A stretch of DNA of 44,522 nucleotides from Gammaproteobacteria bacterium (GTDB taxonomy: Bacteria; Pseudomonadota; Gammaproteobacteria; S012-40), in assembly GCA_029884425.1 (NCBI GenBank), contig JAOUHV010000021.1, positions 1 through 44,522 of the forward strand, read 5' to 3'. Every line of letters begins with the position of its first letter. The first letter of the stretch is position 1. Under the pieces are notes generated by a model. The model saw nothing but the letters and a program-made list of their open reading frames with translations. It searched no databases and was not told the DNA's origin. The translations under genes were made by a program, and so were the position numbers. Positions 37,721-44,522 of this stretch are shown piece by piece.

Positions 37721-37750
37721 AAAAAAGCCCCGCCACGCGGGGCTTTAAAA
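37721..37750 (-). terminator. tRNA-Lys terminator
   Basis: Stem AAAGCCCCG/CGGGGCTTT (arms 37724-37732 and 37738-37746) with flanking A and T runs. It lies immediately downstream of tRNA-Lys and separates it from the tRNA-Tyr unit. Confidence 0.88.
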
Positions 37751-37753
37751 ATA

Positions 37754-37829
37754 TGGTGGGCCGTCTGCGACTCGAACGCAGGACCAACGGATTAAAAGTC
37801 CGCTGCTCTACCGACTGAGCTAACGGCCC
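37754..37829 (-). tRNA. tRNA-Lys (anticodon UUU)
   Basis: A 76-nt cloverleaf with encoded CCA. Acceptor GGGCCGT pairs with ACGGCCC, and the anticodon stem-loop is GGACTTTTAATCC. The gene follows queC on the same strand, as I recall from Pseudomonas, where this tRNA is a well-known integration site of genomic islands. No integrase or repeated 3' end is present here. Confidence 0.97.
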
Positions 37830-37842
37830 GAGAAGTGCGCGT

Positions 37843-37870
37843 ATAATACCCGTTTAAATTTAAAACGCAA
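37843..37870 (-). promoter_or_regulatory. tRNA-Lys promoter
   Basis: -35 TTGCGT (37870-37865), a 16-bp AT-rich spacer, -10 TATTAT (37848-37843), followed by a GC-rich discriminator (ACGCGC), typical of stringently controlled stable RNA promoters. Confidence 0.7.
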
Positions 37871-38099
37871 CCCCTTAAAACCCATTAAGTTTCTCAAAGA
37901 TAAGCCAAGTGATGTGAAAACAATCAACTGCGCACAAAAAATCAGCAAACGGTGTTATTCGATCAAATTCAGCTCGGCCCGGGGCTGCAGTAATCCGCCT
38001 GTCGGTATTTTTTGCCAACACAGCCAGCAGCACAGCCTTTCCATGATAAAACACTGTAACTTATTGAAAAAATGGGGAGATACTGCAGATATCAGCCAA

Positions 38100-38771
38100 T
38101 TATGGCTGGTAGTGGGTAGGATCCGGCACGCCGGCCTGCTCAAAGCCTACTCGACGCAGACGACAAGCATCGCATCGTCCACAGGCCCGCCCTGCCGCAT
38201 CCGCCGCATAGCAGGAGGTTGTCTGGGAATAGTCCACCCCCAAACGCTGACCGCATTGGATGATTTCCGCCTTGCTCATACTGATCAGCGGGGTATGAAT
38301 GTGAAAACGGCCACCCTCCACACCCGCTTTGGTCGCCAACTGCGCCAACGACTCGAAGGCAGCTATAAACTCTGGGCGGCAATCCGGATAACCAGAATAG
38401 TCCACTGCATTAACGCCAATGAAAATATCAAAACTCCCCAGCACCTCCGCCCACCCCAGCGCCAAGGCAAGAAACACCGTATTACGCGCCGGCACGTAGG
38501 TCACAGGAATCCCGACACCAGGATCGGTCGGCACCGCAATACTGTCATCAGTTAACGCCGAACCACCAATATCGCGCAAACCCAGCGAAACAACCTTATG
38601 CTGAACCGCCCCCATCTGCTGCGAAAGTCGCCCTGATGCCTCAAGCTCTGCCCGATGCAACTGACCGTAGTCAAAACTCAGGGTATAACATTCATACCCT
38701 TGCTCCTGAGCAATCGCCAAAACCGTTGACGAATCCAGCCCGCCAGACAAAAGCACAATCGCCTTTTTCAT
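38100..38771 (-). CDS. queC: 7-cyano-7-deazaguanine synthase
   Basis: The product has 223 residues. The PP-loop '[13 protein letters not shown]' (SGGLDS at 9-14) binds ATP, and the C-terminal cysteines in '[18 protein letters not shown]' form the structural zinc site. It converts 7-carboxy-7-deazaguanine to preQ0 with ATP and ammonia, in the pathway to queuosine of tRNA-Tyr, -His, -Asn and -Asp. It starts directly after the queE stop, so the two are coupled. About 270 nt without a gene follow before tRNA-Lys. Confidence 0.98.
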   Translation of the reverse strand: MKKAIVLLSGGLDSSTVLAIAQEQGYECYTLSFDYGQLHRAELEASGRLSQQMGAVQHKVVSLGLRDIGGSALTDDSIAVPTDPGVGIPVTYVPARNTVFLALALGWAEVLGSFDIFIGVNAVDYSGYPDCRPEFIAAFESLAQLATKAGVEGGRFHIHTPLISMSKAEIIQCGQRLGVDYSQTTSCYAADAAGRACGRCDACRLRRVGFEQAGVPDPTHYQP

Positions 38772-39422
38772 CTAGCGCCCCTTTTCGTCGCCCCAAATGA
38801 GCTTATGCAATTGCAGTTGCATGCGCACATTCAGCCCGGCATCCAAAATCCACTGCGCCAGCACTTTAGGCTCAATCAAGCCAAAACTGGGCGAAAACAG
38901 AACGTCGCAGCGCGCATCCAATTGATATTGCGCCATCATCGCAACCGCCCAATCGAAATCTTCTCGATGAGCAATAACAAATTTGACTTCATCAGCCGCG
39001 TTCAGGCATGCAATATTCGGCAGGTGATTTTTTTCCTGCTCACCGGAGGATGGCCCCTTCAGATCCATCACGCGATGCACGCGCGAATCAACCTGACAGA
39101 TATCCAGCGCACCACTCGTTTCCAGCGATACAACATAGCCTTCGTCACACAAACGAGTCAGCAAATTCAGACAGGCCTTTTGCGCCAGCGGCTCACCCCC
39201 GGTCACACACACGTGTCGCGCAGGAAACTGCCGGACACGGGCCAGCACATCGTCCAACGCCAGCCACTCGCCGCCTTGAAAAGAATAAGTGGTATCACAA
39301 TAGACACAGCGCAACGGACAGCCGGTCAACCGCACAAATGTTGTCGGCAACCCCACCGTGCGAGACTCGCCCTGAAGCGAATGGAATATTTCGGTAATGC
39401 GTAAACGCGGCGCTTCCGTCAT
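38772..39422 (-). CDS. queE: 7-carboxy-7-deazaguanine synthase (radical SAM)
   Basis: The product has 216 residues. The radical SAM cluster motif is C35, C39 and C42 in 'CPLRCVYCDT', the compact CxxxCxxC form, preceded by 'SLQGESRTVGLPTTFVR'. 'VCVTGGEPLAQ' and 'SLETSGAL' help bind SAM and substrate. It converts 6-carboxytetrahydropterin to 7-carboxy-7-deazaguanine, the substrate of QueC. It lies between cpoB and queC with short spacers at the end of the tol-pal gene row. Confidence 0.98.
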   Translation of the reverse strand: MTEAPRLRITEIFHSLQGESRTVGLPTTFVRLTGCPLRCVYCDTTYSFQGGEWLALDDVLARVRQFPARHVCVTGGEPLAQKACLNLLTRLCDEGYVVSLETSGALDICQVDSRVHRVMDLKGPSSGEQEKNHLPNIACLNAADEVKFVIAHREDFDWAVAMMAQYQLDARCDVLFSPSFGLIEPKVLAQWILDAGLNVRMQLQLHKLIWGDEKGR

Positions 39423-39437
39423 AAAACGCGCTTAGAA

Positions 39438-40223
39438 CTAAAGCTGGCCGTCCAGCTTCATCTGCTGGACGCGACGCTCGGCCAAACGCGCCGCCGAACT
39501 GGAGGGAAATTTCTGCAAAACTTGCGTCAGCGATTGCTGGGCCTTTTTCCAGTCCTTGAGCTCGTAATAGGCAAAACCGCTCTTGAGATAGGCATCCGAT
39601 ACTTTTGAACTGTCCGGGAAATTCTTGATAACTTTTGCAAACTCTTCAATCGCAGCCGGGTAATTACGCATCACGTAATAAACCTCACCCAGCCAATACT
39701 GCGCATTGTCAGCATAAGCGCCATCTGGATAGGTTTGCAAAAAACCCTGGAAAGTCGCCAATGCCTGCTGATACTGCCCGGCCTTCAGTTCGGCAAAAGC
39801 CTTCTGGTAAGTGCCCGCCTCATCCAGACTCAATTCGCTCACACTCTCTGCCGGAGCAGCTTCATCGCTCTGCACACCGACCGCAACACCACCCTTGCTA
39901 CTGCCGCCACCGGATTCGAGCTGCTGCAATCGCTGATCAGCATCCATGTACAGATCTTTTTGCTGACGCTTGAGCTGCTCCAGAGCATGCCGCGCTTCAT
40001 CCAGATCGCCCCGCAGGGATTCTGCTTCGCGTTCCAGACGATCGATAGACGCCTGTAATTGTGCTGCATTTTGATTTTCAGCCATCCGCTCAAGGCGCTT
40101 GATGCGCTGATCGATGGTCATGCTGGAAGTATCGACTGGAGGAGCCGCCAGCAAGCTGACGGAAACAAGGCAGCCTGCGGCAATCAAGCCGCAGGCCAAC
40201 GCTCGCGTGGATGACCGAATCAT
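39438..40223 (-). CDS. cpoB: Cell division coordinator CpoB (YbgF)
   Basis: With start ATG 40223 (GGAG upstream) the product has 261 residues; a GTG five codons earlier is weaker. It has a signal peptide ending near 'SLLAAPPVD', then a coiled coil at about 35-105 ('LERMAENQNAAQLQASIDRL', heptads) used for trimerisation. A linker leads to TPR repeats from about residue 140 ('AFAELKAGQYQQALATFQGF', 'VYYVMRNYPAAIEEFAKVI'). It is periplasmic; in E. coli it links peptidoglycan synthesis by PBP1B with Tol-driven outer membrane constriction. Confidence 0.96.
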   Translation of the reverse strand: MIRSSTRALACGLIAAGCLVSVSLLAAPPVDTSSMTIDQRIKRLERMAENQNAAQLQASIDRLEREAESLRGDLDEARHALEQLKRQQKDLYMDADQRLQQLESGGGSSKGGVAVGVQSDEAAPAESVSELSLDEAGTYQKAFAELKAGQYQQALATFQGFLQTYPDGAYADNAQYWLGEVYYVMRNYPAAIEEFAKVIKNFPDSSKVSDAYLKSGFAYYELKDWKKAQQSLTQVLQKFPSSSAARLAERRVQQMKLDGQL

Positions 40224-40247
40224 AGACACTCCATCCACTTCAAACGA

Positions 40248-40781
40248 TTAGTAAACAAAAATTGCGCGGCGATTTTTCACCCAAGCAGACTCATCGTGAC
40301 CGTCAACTTCGGGATTTTCTTCACCAAAACTTACCGTACGAACCTGCGACGCACTCACGCCTTTGGCAGTCAGCATGCGCAATACCGAATTTGCACGACG
40401 CTCACCCAAAGCCATGTTGTATTCGCGCGTACCACGCTCGTCACAATGCCCTTCGATGGTCACCGTCGCATCTGGATTGGCCGCCAAATGCTTGGCGTGC
40501 GCGTCAATAACTCGACGATATTCTGGCTTGACATCAGAACTGTCGAAATCGAAATAAATTTTGCGCTGAGCCAGTGCATCATCCGCGACAGGCTTGGAGC
40601 TTTGGCTGCTACGGTCTTCGGCAGCCAGCGGAGTCGCTTCTTCTGCGAGCGGAACCGCACTGTCTTCAGCCTGCATCTGAACTTCAGGCTCTTTAGTTTC
40701 GACAGCAGGCCCTTTGCTACCACACCCGATCAACAGCACCAACGGGACCAGAGCTACAACTAGCTTGGCAACGTGTTTCAT
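40248..40781 (-). CDS. pal: Peptidoglycan-associated lipoprotein
   Basis: The product has 177 residues. Lipoprotein signal MKHVAKLVVALVPLVLLIGC with lipid-bearing C20; an acidic linker (about 25-65); then an OmpA-like domain at about 70-177. That domain has 'KIYFDFDSSDVKPEYR', 'IEGHCDERGTREYNMALGER' and 'SFGEENPEV', which bind diaminopimelate in peptidoglycan. It anchors the outer membrane to the wall and gathers at the septum through TolB and TolQRA. It follows tolB by 76 nt and has a GAGGAG ribosome site. Confidence 0.98.
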   Translation of the reverse strand: MKHVAKLVVALVPLVLLIGCGSKGPAVETKEPEVQMQAEDSAVPLAEEATPLAAEDRSSQSSKPVADDALAQRKIYFDFDSSDVKPEYRRVIDAHAKHLAANPDATVTIEGHCDERGTREYNMALGERRANSVLRMLTAKGVSASQVRTVSFGEENPEVDGHDESAWVKNRRAIFVY

Positions 40782-40857
40782 TTATCACTCCTCACAAAAA
40801 GTTCATACAAATTTCAACGTTTCGGAAACACCCAACTGGCGTGCCACCGACCTAAAG

Positions 40858-42183
40858 CTAATTCAGAAATGACGACCAAGCCGGCTCATACACCTCAATA
40901 CCTCCCGGCGGAGCGGACAAACGCTGATGAATGCGCCCATCTTTAGAAACCACCGCCAGTACCGTTTTCTTCTTCCACACCGCCGAATAAATAATCATCC
41001 GACCATTTGGTGAAAAACTGGGAGACTCGTGCCAATACTCTCCCTGCGACCCGCGAGTCAGCACTTCAGTGCGGCCACGCTCAAAGTCGTAAATTGCAAT
41101 ATTGTGATTGCCGTCGTCGCTCAAAGTTACAAAGGTTATCATGCGACCGTCCGGGGCAAAAGAGGCACGCAGATTTTGTTTGCCTTCAAATGTCAAACGC
41201 TTCACATCCGAACCCGATAAATCCGTCATGTATATTTGTGGTCGACCACCACTGCGATCCGAGGTGAACACCAAGGTTTTCCCATCCGGCGACCAGCGCG
41301 GCTCGGTATCAATCGCCCAATGACGGGTAATTTGCCGCAATTGCTTGGTCTCCATGTCCATCACGTAAATATCGGAACTACCATTCGCTAACTTTACCAT
41401 AGCCAACTGTTTTCCATCTGGCGACCACGCAGGAGCAGAAAATTTGTCGCTGGAACGCGTCAATCGGTCATAACGGCGATTATTCAAGTCGAACACATAG
41501 ATCGATTGCCCCGTTCCACGCGCCACTGCATAGGCAAGTTTAGTGTTGTCCGGTGACCAGGTGGGTGAAAAGATGGGACTCTTGGATGCCAATACCGGAA
41601 CTTCGTTTTCTGTGTCCGAATCGGCAATGTACAACCGGTAGCGCGCGCCCTGGAAGTTGGCCGGCATTTTTTGCACGTAGGCCAGACGCGTGGCGAATGC
41701 ACCTTTTTCACCGGTAATCGCCTCGTAAATGACGTCCGCCACCTGATGCGCCGTCATCCGCAACTGCTTATCTGCCACCGCTGGCATACGAAAGCCCGCC
41801 ATCTGCTTGGCGCGGAAAACATCGTACAAGCGAAACTCCACCGTATATGTTCCACCAGCCTGACCAATAACTTTGCCGATAACCAGGTAGGGAATGTTCA
41901 TCATCCGCCAGTTTTCAAACCGAACCTGGCTCGGCTCGCTAGGCTTGGCCAGCATGTCTTTTTCAGGCATAGGCTTAAAATAGCCACTGCGATACAAATC
42001 AGCAGCCACCACCTGAGAAACATTATCCGTAGGCCGCACGGCACCTTCAAATGCAAACGGCACCACGGCGATGGGCTCTGCGGTTTCTATCCCTTCGGTG
42101 ATCTCGATTTTTAAAATGGCGTGCGCGGCGGTTGAAAACAACCACATCAACATCACCGCCGACAAAAAACGTTTCATTGTCAC
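40858..42183 (-). CDS. tolB: Tol-Pal system protein TolB
   Basis: The product has 441 residues from GTG 42183, whose AAGGAA site is 7 nt upstream; ATG 42177 is possible but 13 nt from it. A signal peptide ends at 'FSTAAHA'. An N-terminal alpha/beta domain (about 22-165) is followed by a six-bladed propeller with repeats 'FSPTWSPDNTKLAYA', 'SAPAWSPDGKQLAMV', 'TEPRWSPDGKTLVFTS' and 'ESPSFSPNGRMIIYS'. TolB is periplasmic and binds Pal, releasing it from peptidoglycan when pulled by TolA. Confidence 0.98.
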   Translation of the reverse strand: MTMKRFLSAVMLMWLFSTAAHAILKIEITEGIETAEPIAVVPFAFEGAVRPTDNVSQVVAADLYRSGYFKPMPEKDMLAKPSEPSQVRFENWRMMNIPYLVIGKVIGQAGGTYTVEFRLYDVFRAKQMAGFRMPAVADKQLRMTAHQVADVIYEAITGEKGAFATRLAYVQKMPANFQGARYRLYIADSDTENEVPVLASKSPIFSPTWSPDNTKLAYAVARGTGQSIYVFDLNNRRYDRLTRSSDKFSAPAWSPDGKQLAMVKLANGSSDIYVMDMETKQLRQITRHWAIDTEPRWSPDGKTLVFTSDRSGGRPQIYMTDLSGSDVKRLTFEGKQNLRASFAPDGRMITFVTLSDDGNHNIAIYDFERGRTEVLTRGSQGEYWHESPSFSPNGRMIIYSAVWKKKTVLAVVSKDGRIHQRLSAPPGGIEVYEPAWSSFLN

Positions 42184-42194
42184 TACTGTGTTCC

Positions 42195-43073
42195 TTAGTT
42201 ATTAATGAATTCCAACTCTATTTCACGGAACTCATTTATCAGACTTCTGTCACTGGGCATCGGCAACGGCTGAGCACGCAGTATCGCATCTTGTACGGAA
42301 TTATCAAACTTCGAGTCGCCACTGCTGGTTTTCAACACAACACCAGCCACCTGACCTGTCGGCAAAAGACGAATTCGCACAACACACGAAACCCCTTTGC
42401 GCAAACCAACCTTATTCCAGTGGCGCTCAATGGCAGAACGCATCATCTGCATCTGTCTGGCCATGGCTGTCGCCTTGGCTTTGTCGGCGGCCGCCCTAAG
42501 CTTGCTTTCCTCTTCCATCAACTGCTGCTGACGCATGCGCTCTTCTTCTTCGCGCTGTTTTGCCTCTAATTGACGACGCTCTTCATCTTTGCGCTTTTTC
42601 TCAGCCTCTTCAGCGCGTCGTTTTTGTTCTTCTGCCTTACGCTGCGCTTCATCGGCTTTACGCTGAACTTCGGCGACACGCTTTTCCTCGGCCTTGCGCT
42701 TTTCTTCAACCTTTTTCCGCTCCGCCTCTAGGGCGCGAGTGCGTTCGGATTCTTCTTTGTTTTTGCGCTCAATTTCCTTCAGGCGCTCTTGCTCTTTTTC
42801 CCGCTCACGACGAGCATTGTCAGCTTTTTGCTCCAAATCACGAACGCGGTTTTCTTCCGCATCTTTGCGCTTGCGCTCGTCATTGCGGATTTTTTCCAGT
42901 TCAGCCTGCACCTGCTGCTCATTCACCGCCACGGCCTGCACCACTTCAATTGGTGGCGGCGGCGCGACTTTCTTGCTCCAGTCAAAACTGAAAATAAAAA
43001 ACGTCAACAGCACTATGTGCGCAATCAACGCAATCGCAAACGCTTTGGGATACTTTTGAATAATTCCGATCAT
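42195..43073 (-). CDS. tolA: Tol-Pal system protein TolA
   Basis: The product has 292 residues. One N-terminal helix (about 13-32) anchors it in the inner membrane. Residues about 50-205 are a long Lys/Glu/Arg helix ('KAEEKRVAEVQRKADEAQRK'-type repeats) spanning the periplasm. The C-terminal domain, 'HWNKVGLRKGVSCVVRIRLL' to 'LINEFREIELEF', binds TolB. It is shorter than E. coli TolA (421), mainly in the helical rod. It transmits proton-motive force from TolQR to Pal. It overlaps tolR by one base. Confidence 0.97.
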   Translation of the reverse strand: MIGIIQKYPKAFAIALIAHIVLLTFFIFSFDWSKKVAPPPPIEVVQAVAVNEQQVQAELEKIRNDERKRKDAEENRVRDLEQKADNARREREKEQERLKEIERKNKEESERTRALEAERKKVEEKRKAEEKRVAEVQRKADEAQRKAEEQKRRAEEAEKKRKDEERRQLEAKQREEEERMRQQQLMEEESKLRAAADKAKATAMARQMQMMRSAIERHWNKVGLRKGVSCVVRIRLLPTGQVAGVVLKTSSGDSKFDNSVQDAILRAQPLPMPSDRSLINEFREIELEFINN

Positions 43074-43528
43074 TACTGCGGCCGTCTGATGGGGTCAGGT
43101 GCTTCGGTAATCAAGCCCACGGATGGCGCTCCGGCTTTTTGCAACAATGCCATTGCGGTTATCACCTTGCCGTACGATACATCCTTGTCACCACGCACCA
43201 ACACCGGTGTTTTGGGTTGATAGCGCAACAACGCCGCCACCTTATTCACCAGCTCCTGATGATCGATGGCCTTCTTGGGAGCATCGCCGATATTCAGGTA
43301 ATAATTTCCGTTCACGTCAACCGTCACCACGAGAGGTTCGATGTTGTCGTCACTGTTTTTGATTGGCTCAGCCGCCGCCTTGGGCAACTCCACCGTCACG
43401 CCCTGCGTCAACAGCGGGGCGGTAATCACAAATATCACCAACAACACCAGCATAACGTCAATGTAGGGCACCACATTGATCTCTGCCTTGGCGCGTCGCC
43501 GGTGCTTCCTTTGAGCCGCTACTGACAT
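43073..43528 (-). CDS. tolR: Tol-Pal system protein TolR
   Basis: The product has 151 residues. It has a basic N-terminus and one transmembrane helix at about 19-42 containing the proton-carrying Asp D24 ('NVVPYIDVMLVLLVIF'). The periplasmic ExbD/TolR domain (about 60-140) has 'KAIDHQELVNKVAALL' and 'PVLVRGDKDVSYGKVI'. With TolQ it forms the rotary-type proton motor. Its ATG directly follows the tolQ stop with no gap. Confidence 0.97.
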   Translation of the reverse strand: MSVAAQRKHRRRAKAEINVVPYIDVMLVLLVIFVITAPLLTQGVTVELPKAAAEPIKNSDDNIEPLVVTVDVNGNYYLNIGDAPKKAIDHQELVNKVAALLRYQPKTPVLVRGDKDVSYGKVITAMALLQKAGAPSVGLITEAPDPIRRPQ

Positions 43529-44209
43529 TTACTTATGCGCCTGCCGCTGCAAAATATTGGAAAACTCTTCAAAAAACGCGTCGCACCGGGTGGTCAAGCG
43601 ATCAACGTCTGTCACGTAGCGATTGTAGGCAATGACCGCAGGAATCGCGGCAAACAAACCAATCGCCGTCGCAATCAGTGCTTCCGCAATACCGGGAGCC
43701 ACCATCGACAAGGTTGCCTGCTTGGCATTACCCAGCGCACGGAACGAATTCATAATCCCCCACACCGTTCCAAACAGGCCGATGTAGGGACTGGCCGAAC
43801 CCACCGTGGCCAAAAACGGCAGATTGGTTTCCAGCGCATCCACTTCGCGATTCAGCGCAACGCGCATACTGCGCTGCACACCCTCAATGACAACCTGGGG
43901 CGACAATGCATCATCCTTGCGCAGGCGAACGTATTCACGAAAGCCCGCGACAAAAATCGTTTCCAGGCTGTTTTCACCGAGCTTGCGCTGATTTTGTGAT
44001 ACCTGGCTAAACAGGCTGGACAAATCTGACGTGCCCCAGAATTTTTTCTCAAATTCATCCACCGAAATATTCGCCTGTCGCAACAAACGGAACTTGCCGA
44101 CAATGATTGTCCACGACAACAACGATGCACCCAGCAACATCAACATCACCAGTTGCACTACGGGCGAAGCGCCCATGACCAGTCCAACGACGGACATATC
44201 GGTATTCAC
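43529..44209 (-). CDS. tolQ: Tol-Pal system protein TolQ
   Basis: The product has 226 residues. GTG 44209 is preferred because GAGGAG lies 8 nt upstream; ATG 44197 would be 20 nt away. Three helices are seen at about 16-37, 135-160 and 170-195, with the conserved 'ATVGSASPYIGLFGTVWGIM' and 'GIAEALIATAIGLFAAIPAV' (MotA/TolQ/ExbB fold). It forms the stator ring around TolR. It overlaps the ybgC stop by 3 nt. Confidence 0.97.
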   Translation of the reverse strand: MNTDMSVVGLVMGASPVVQLVMLMLLGASLLSWTIIVGKFRLLRQANISVDEFEKKFWGTSDLSSLFSQVSQNQRKLGENSLETIFVAGFREYVRLRKDDALSPQVVIEGVQRSMRVALNREVDALETNLPFLATVGSASPYIGLFGTVWGIMNSFRALGNAKQATLSMVAPGIAEALIATAIGLFAAIPAVIAYNRYVTDVDRLTTRCDAFFEEFSNILQRQAHK

Positions 44210-44522
44210 GAAATAATCTCCTCAAGCAATTCCACTGACATGCGCTTTGGCTGCATGCCATCTGCACTCAACACCACGATTTTGACCAGACCTTCACAGA
44301 CCAGTTCATCCATACCGTCCGGCATATTCCAGCCAGCCTCAAACCCGAGCATTTCTGCGCGCATCCGATAAATTTCTTGGCGGAAATGTAAACTTAAACG
44401 ATTGGAAGAGATCAATTCGGTTTTAACCGCCAGCAAATCATCGTATTTTGCCGTACGTTTAAATTCTAGCGACGCATGACGCACTGCAAACAACAGGGAG
44501 TGTTGTGCCACCCACTTCGCCT
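44206..44522 (-). CDS. ybgC: Tol-Pal associated acyl-CoA thioesterase YbgC, partial (N-terminus beyond window)
   Basis: The frame is open to the right edge. The 105 visible residues cover most of a hotdog-fold thioesterase, whose usual length is about 134. 'FAVRHASLEFKRTAKYDDLL' and 'KTELISSNRLSLHFRQEIYR' match the YbgC family; the N-terminal catalytic Asp segment (Y.DTD.) lies outside. YbgC hydrolyses short acyl-CoA or acyl-ACP thioesters at the membrane and is a standard first gene of the tol-pal operon, as its position before tolQ shows here. Confidence 0.9.
   Translation of the reverse strand, partial: AKWVAQHSLLFAVRHASLEFKRTAKYDDLLAVKTELISSNRLSLHFRQEIYRMRAEMLGFEAGWNMPDGMDELVCEGLVKIVVLSADGMQPKRMSVELLEEIIS

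Noticed and set aside
37830-38099. Possible gene or island remnant between tRNA-Lys and queC
   Set aside because: Only short frames without ribosome sites and no tRNA-end repeats; apart from the tRNA-Lys promoter nothing was found.

Overview
The window is a chromosomal segment of a gammaproteobacterium. The evidence is the complete S10-spc-alpha ribosomal protein block, the tolQRAB-pal-cpoB-queE-queC block ending at a tRNA-Lys(UUU) gene, and the uvrA/YajR-type MFS pair downstream of rplQ. The last two neighbourhoods resemble what I recall of Pseudomonas and its marine relatives. GC content looks intermediate and I cannot name a genus.

Layout. Positions 1-3600 hold a partial exported protein, a four-helix membrane protein, a 41-residue membrane microprotein with its own strong ribosome site and terminator, and a GNAT-histone-deacetylase fusion. 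Positions 3620-11800 hold a 1065-residue lipoprotein, the threonine catabolic pair tdh-kbl, an HDOD signalling protein and a YajR-type transporter. Next come uvrA and a histone-H1/AlgP-like Lys-Ala-Pro protein. Positions 15820-21556 carry a compact plus-strand operon: a TetR repressor, an RND/MMPL exporter, a LolA-like periplasmic protein, a DUF1302-type outer-membrane protein and a GFA-family enzyme. A promoter with a palindromic operator over the predicted start of transcription precedes it. A SAM hydroxide adenosyltransferase lies convergent to its end.

Positions 22350-37237 are one long minus-strand block: tuf, rpsJ, the S10 genes, spc genes, secY, rpmJ, the alpha operon with rpoA, and rplQ. 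It makes most large-subunit and many small-subunit proteins, the Sec channel, RNA polymerase alpha and EF-Tu. Upstream lie tRNA-Tyr, -Gly and -Thr behind a consensus promoter, then a separately terminated tRNA-Lys. The remaining minus-strand block makes queuosine precursor enzymes and the Tol-Pal envelope constriction machine, ending in a truncated ybgC.

Most notable points. (1) The TetR-RND-LolA-like-DUF1302 operon looks like a three-compartment hydrophobe or lipid transport system with no assigned substrate. (2) The tuf gene has tufB-type upstream neighbours (tRNA-Tyr-Gly-Thr) but a tufA-type downstream neighbour (rpsJ), as if tufA and tufB had recombined, or as if the assembly collapsed there. 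(3) Ribosomal protein S4 has an intact four-cysteine zinc site. (4) A terminator-like hairpin lies between rpsJ and rplC, a possible displaced attenuator.
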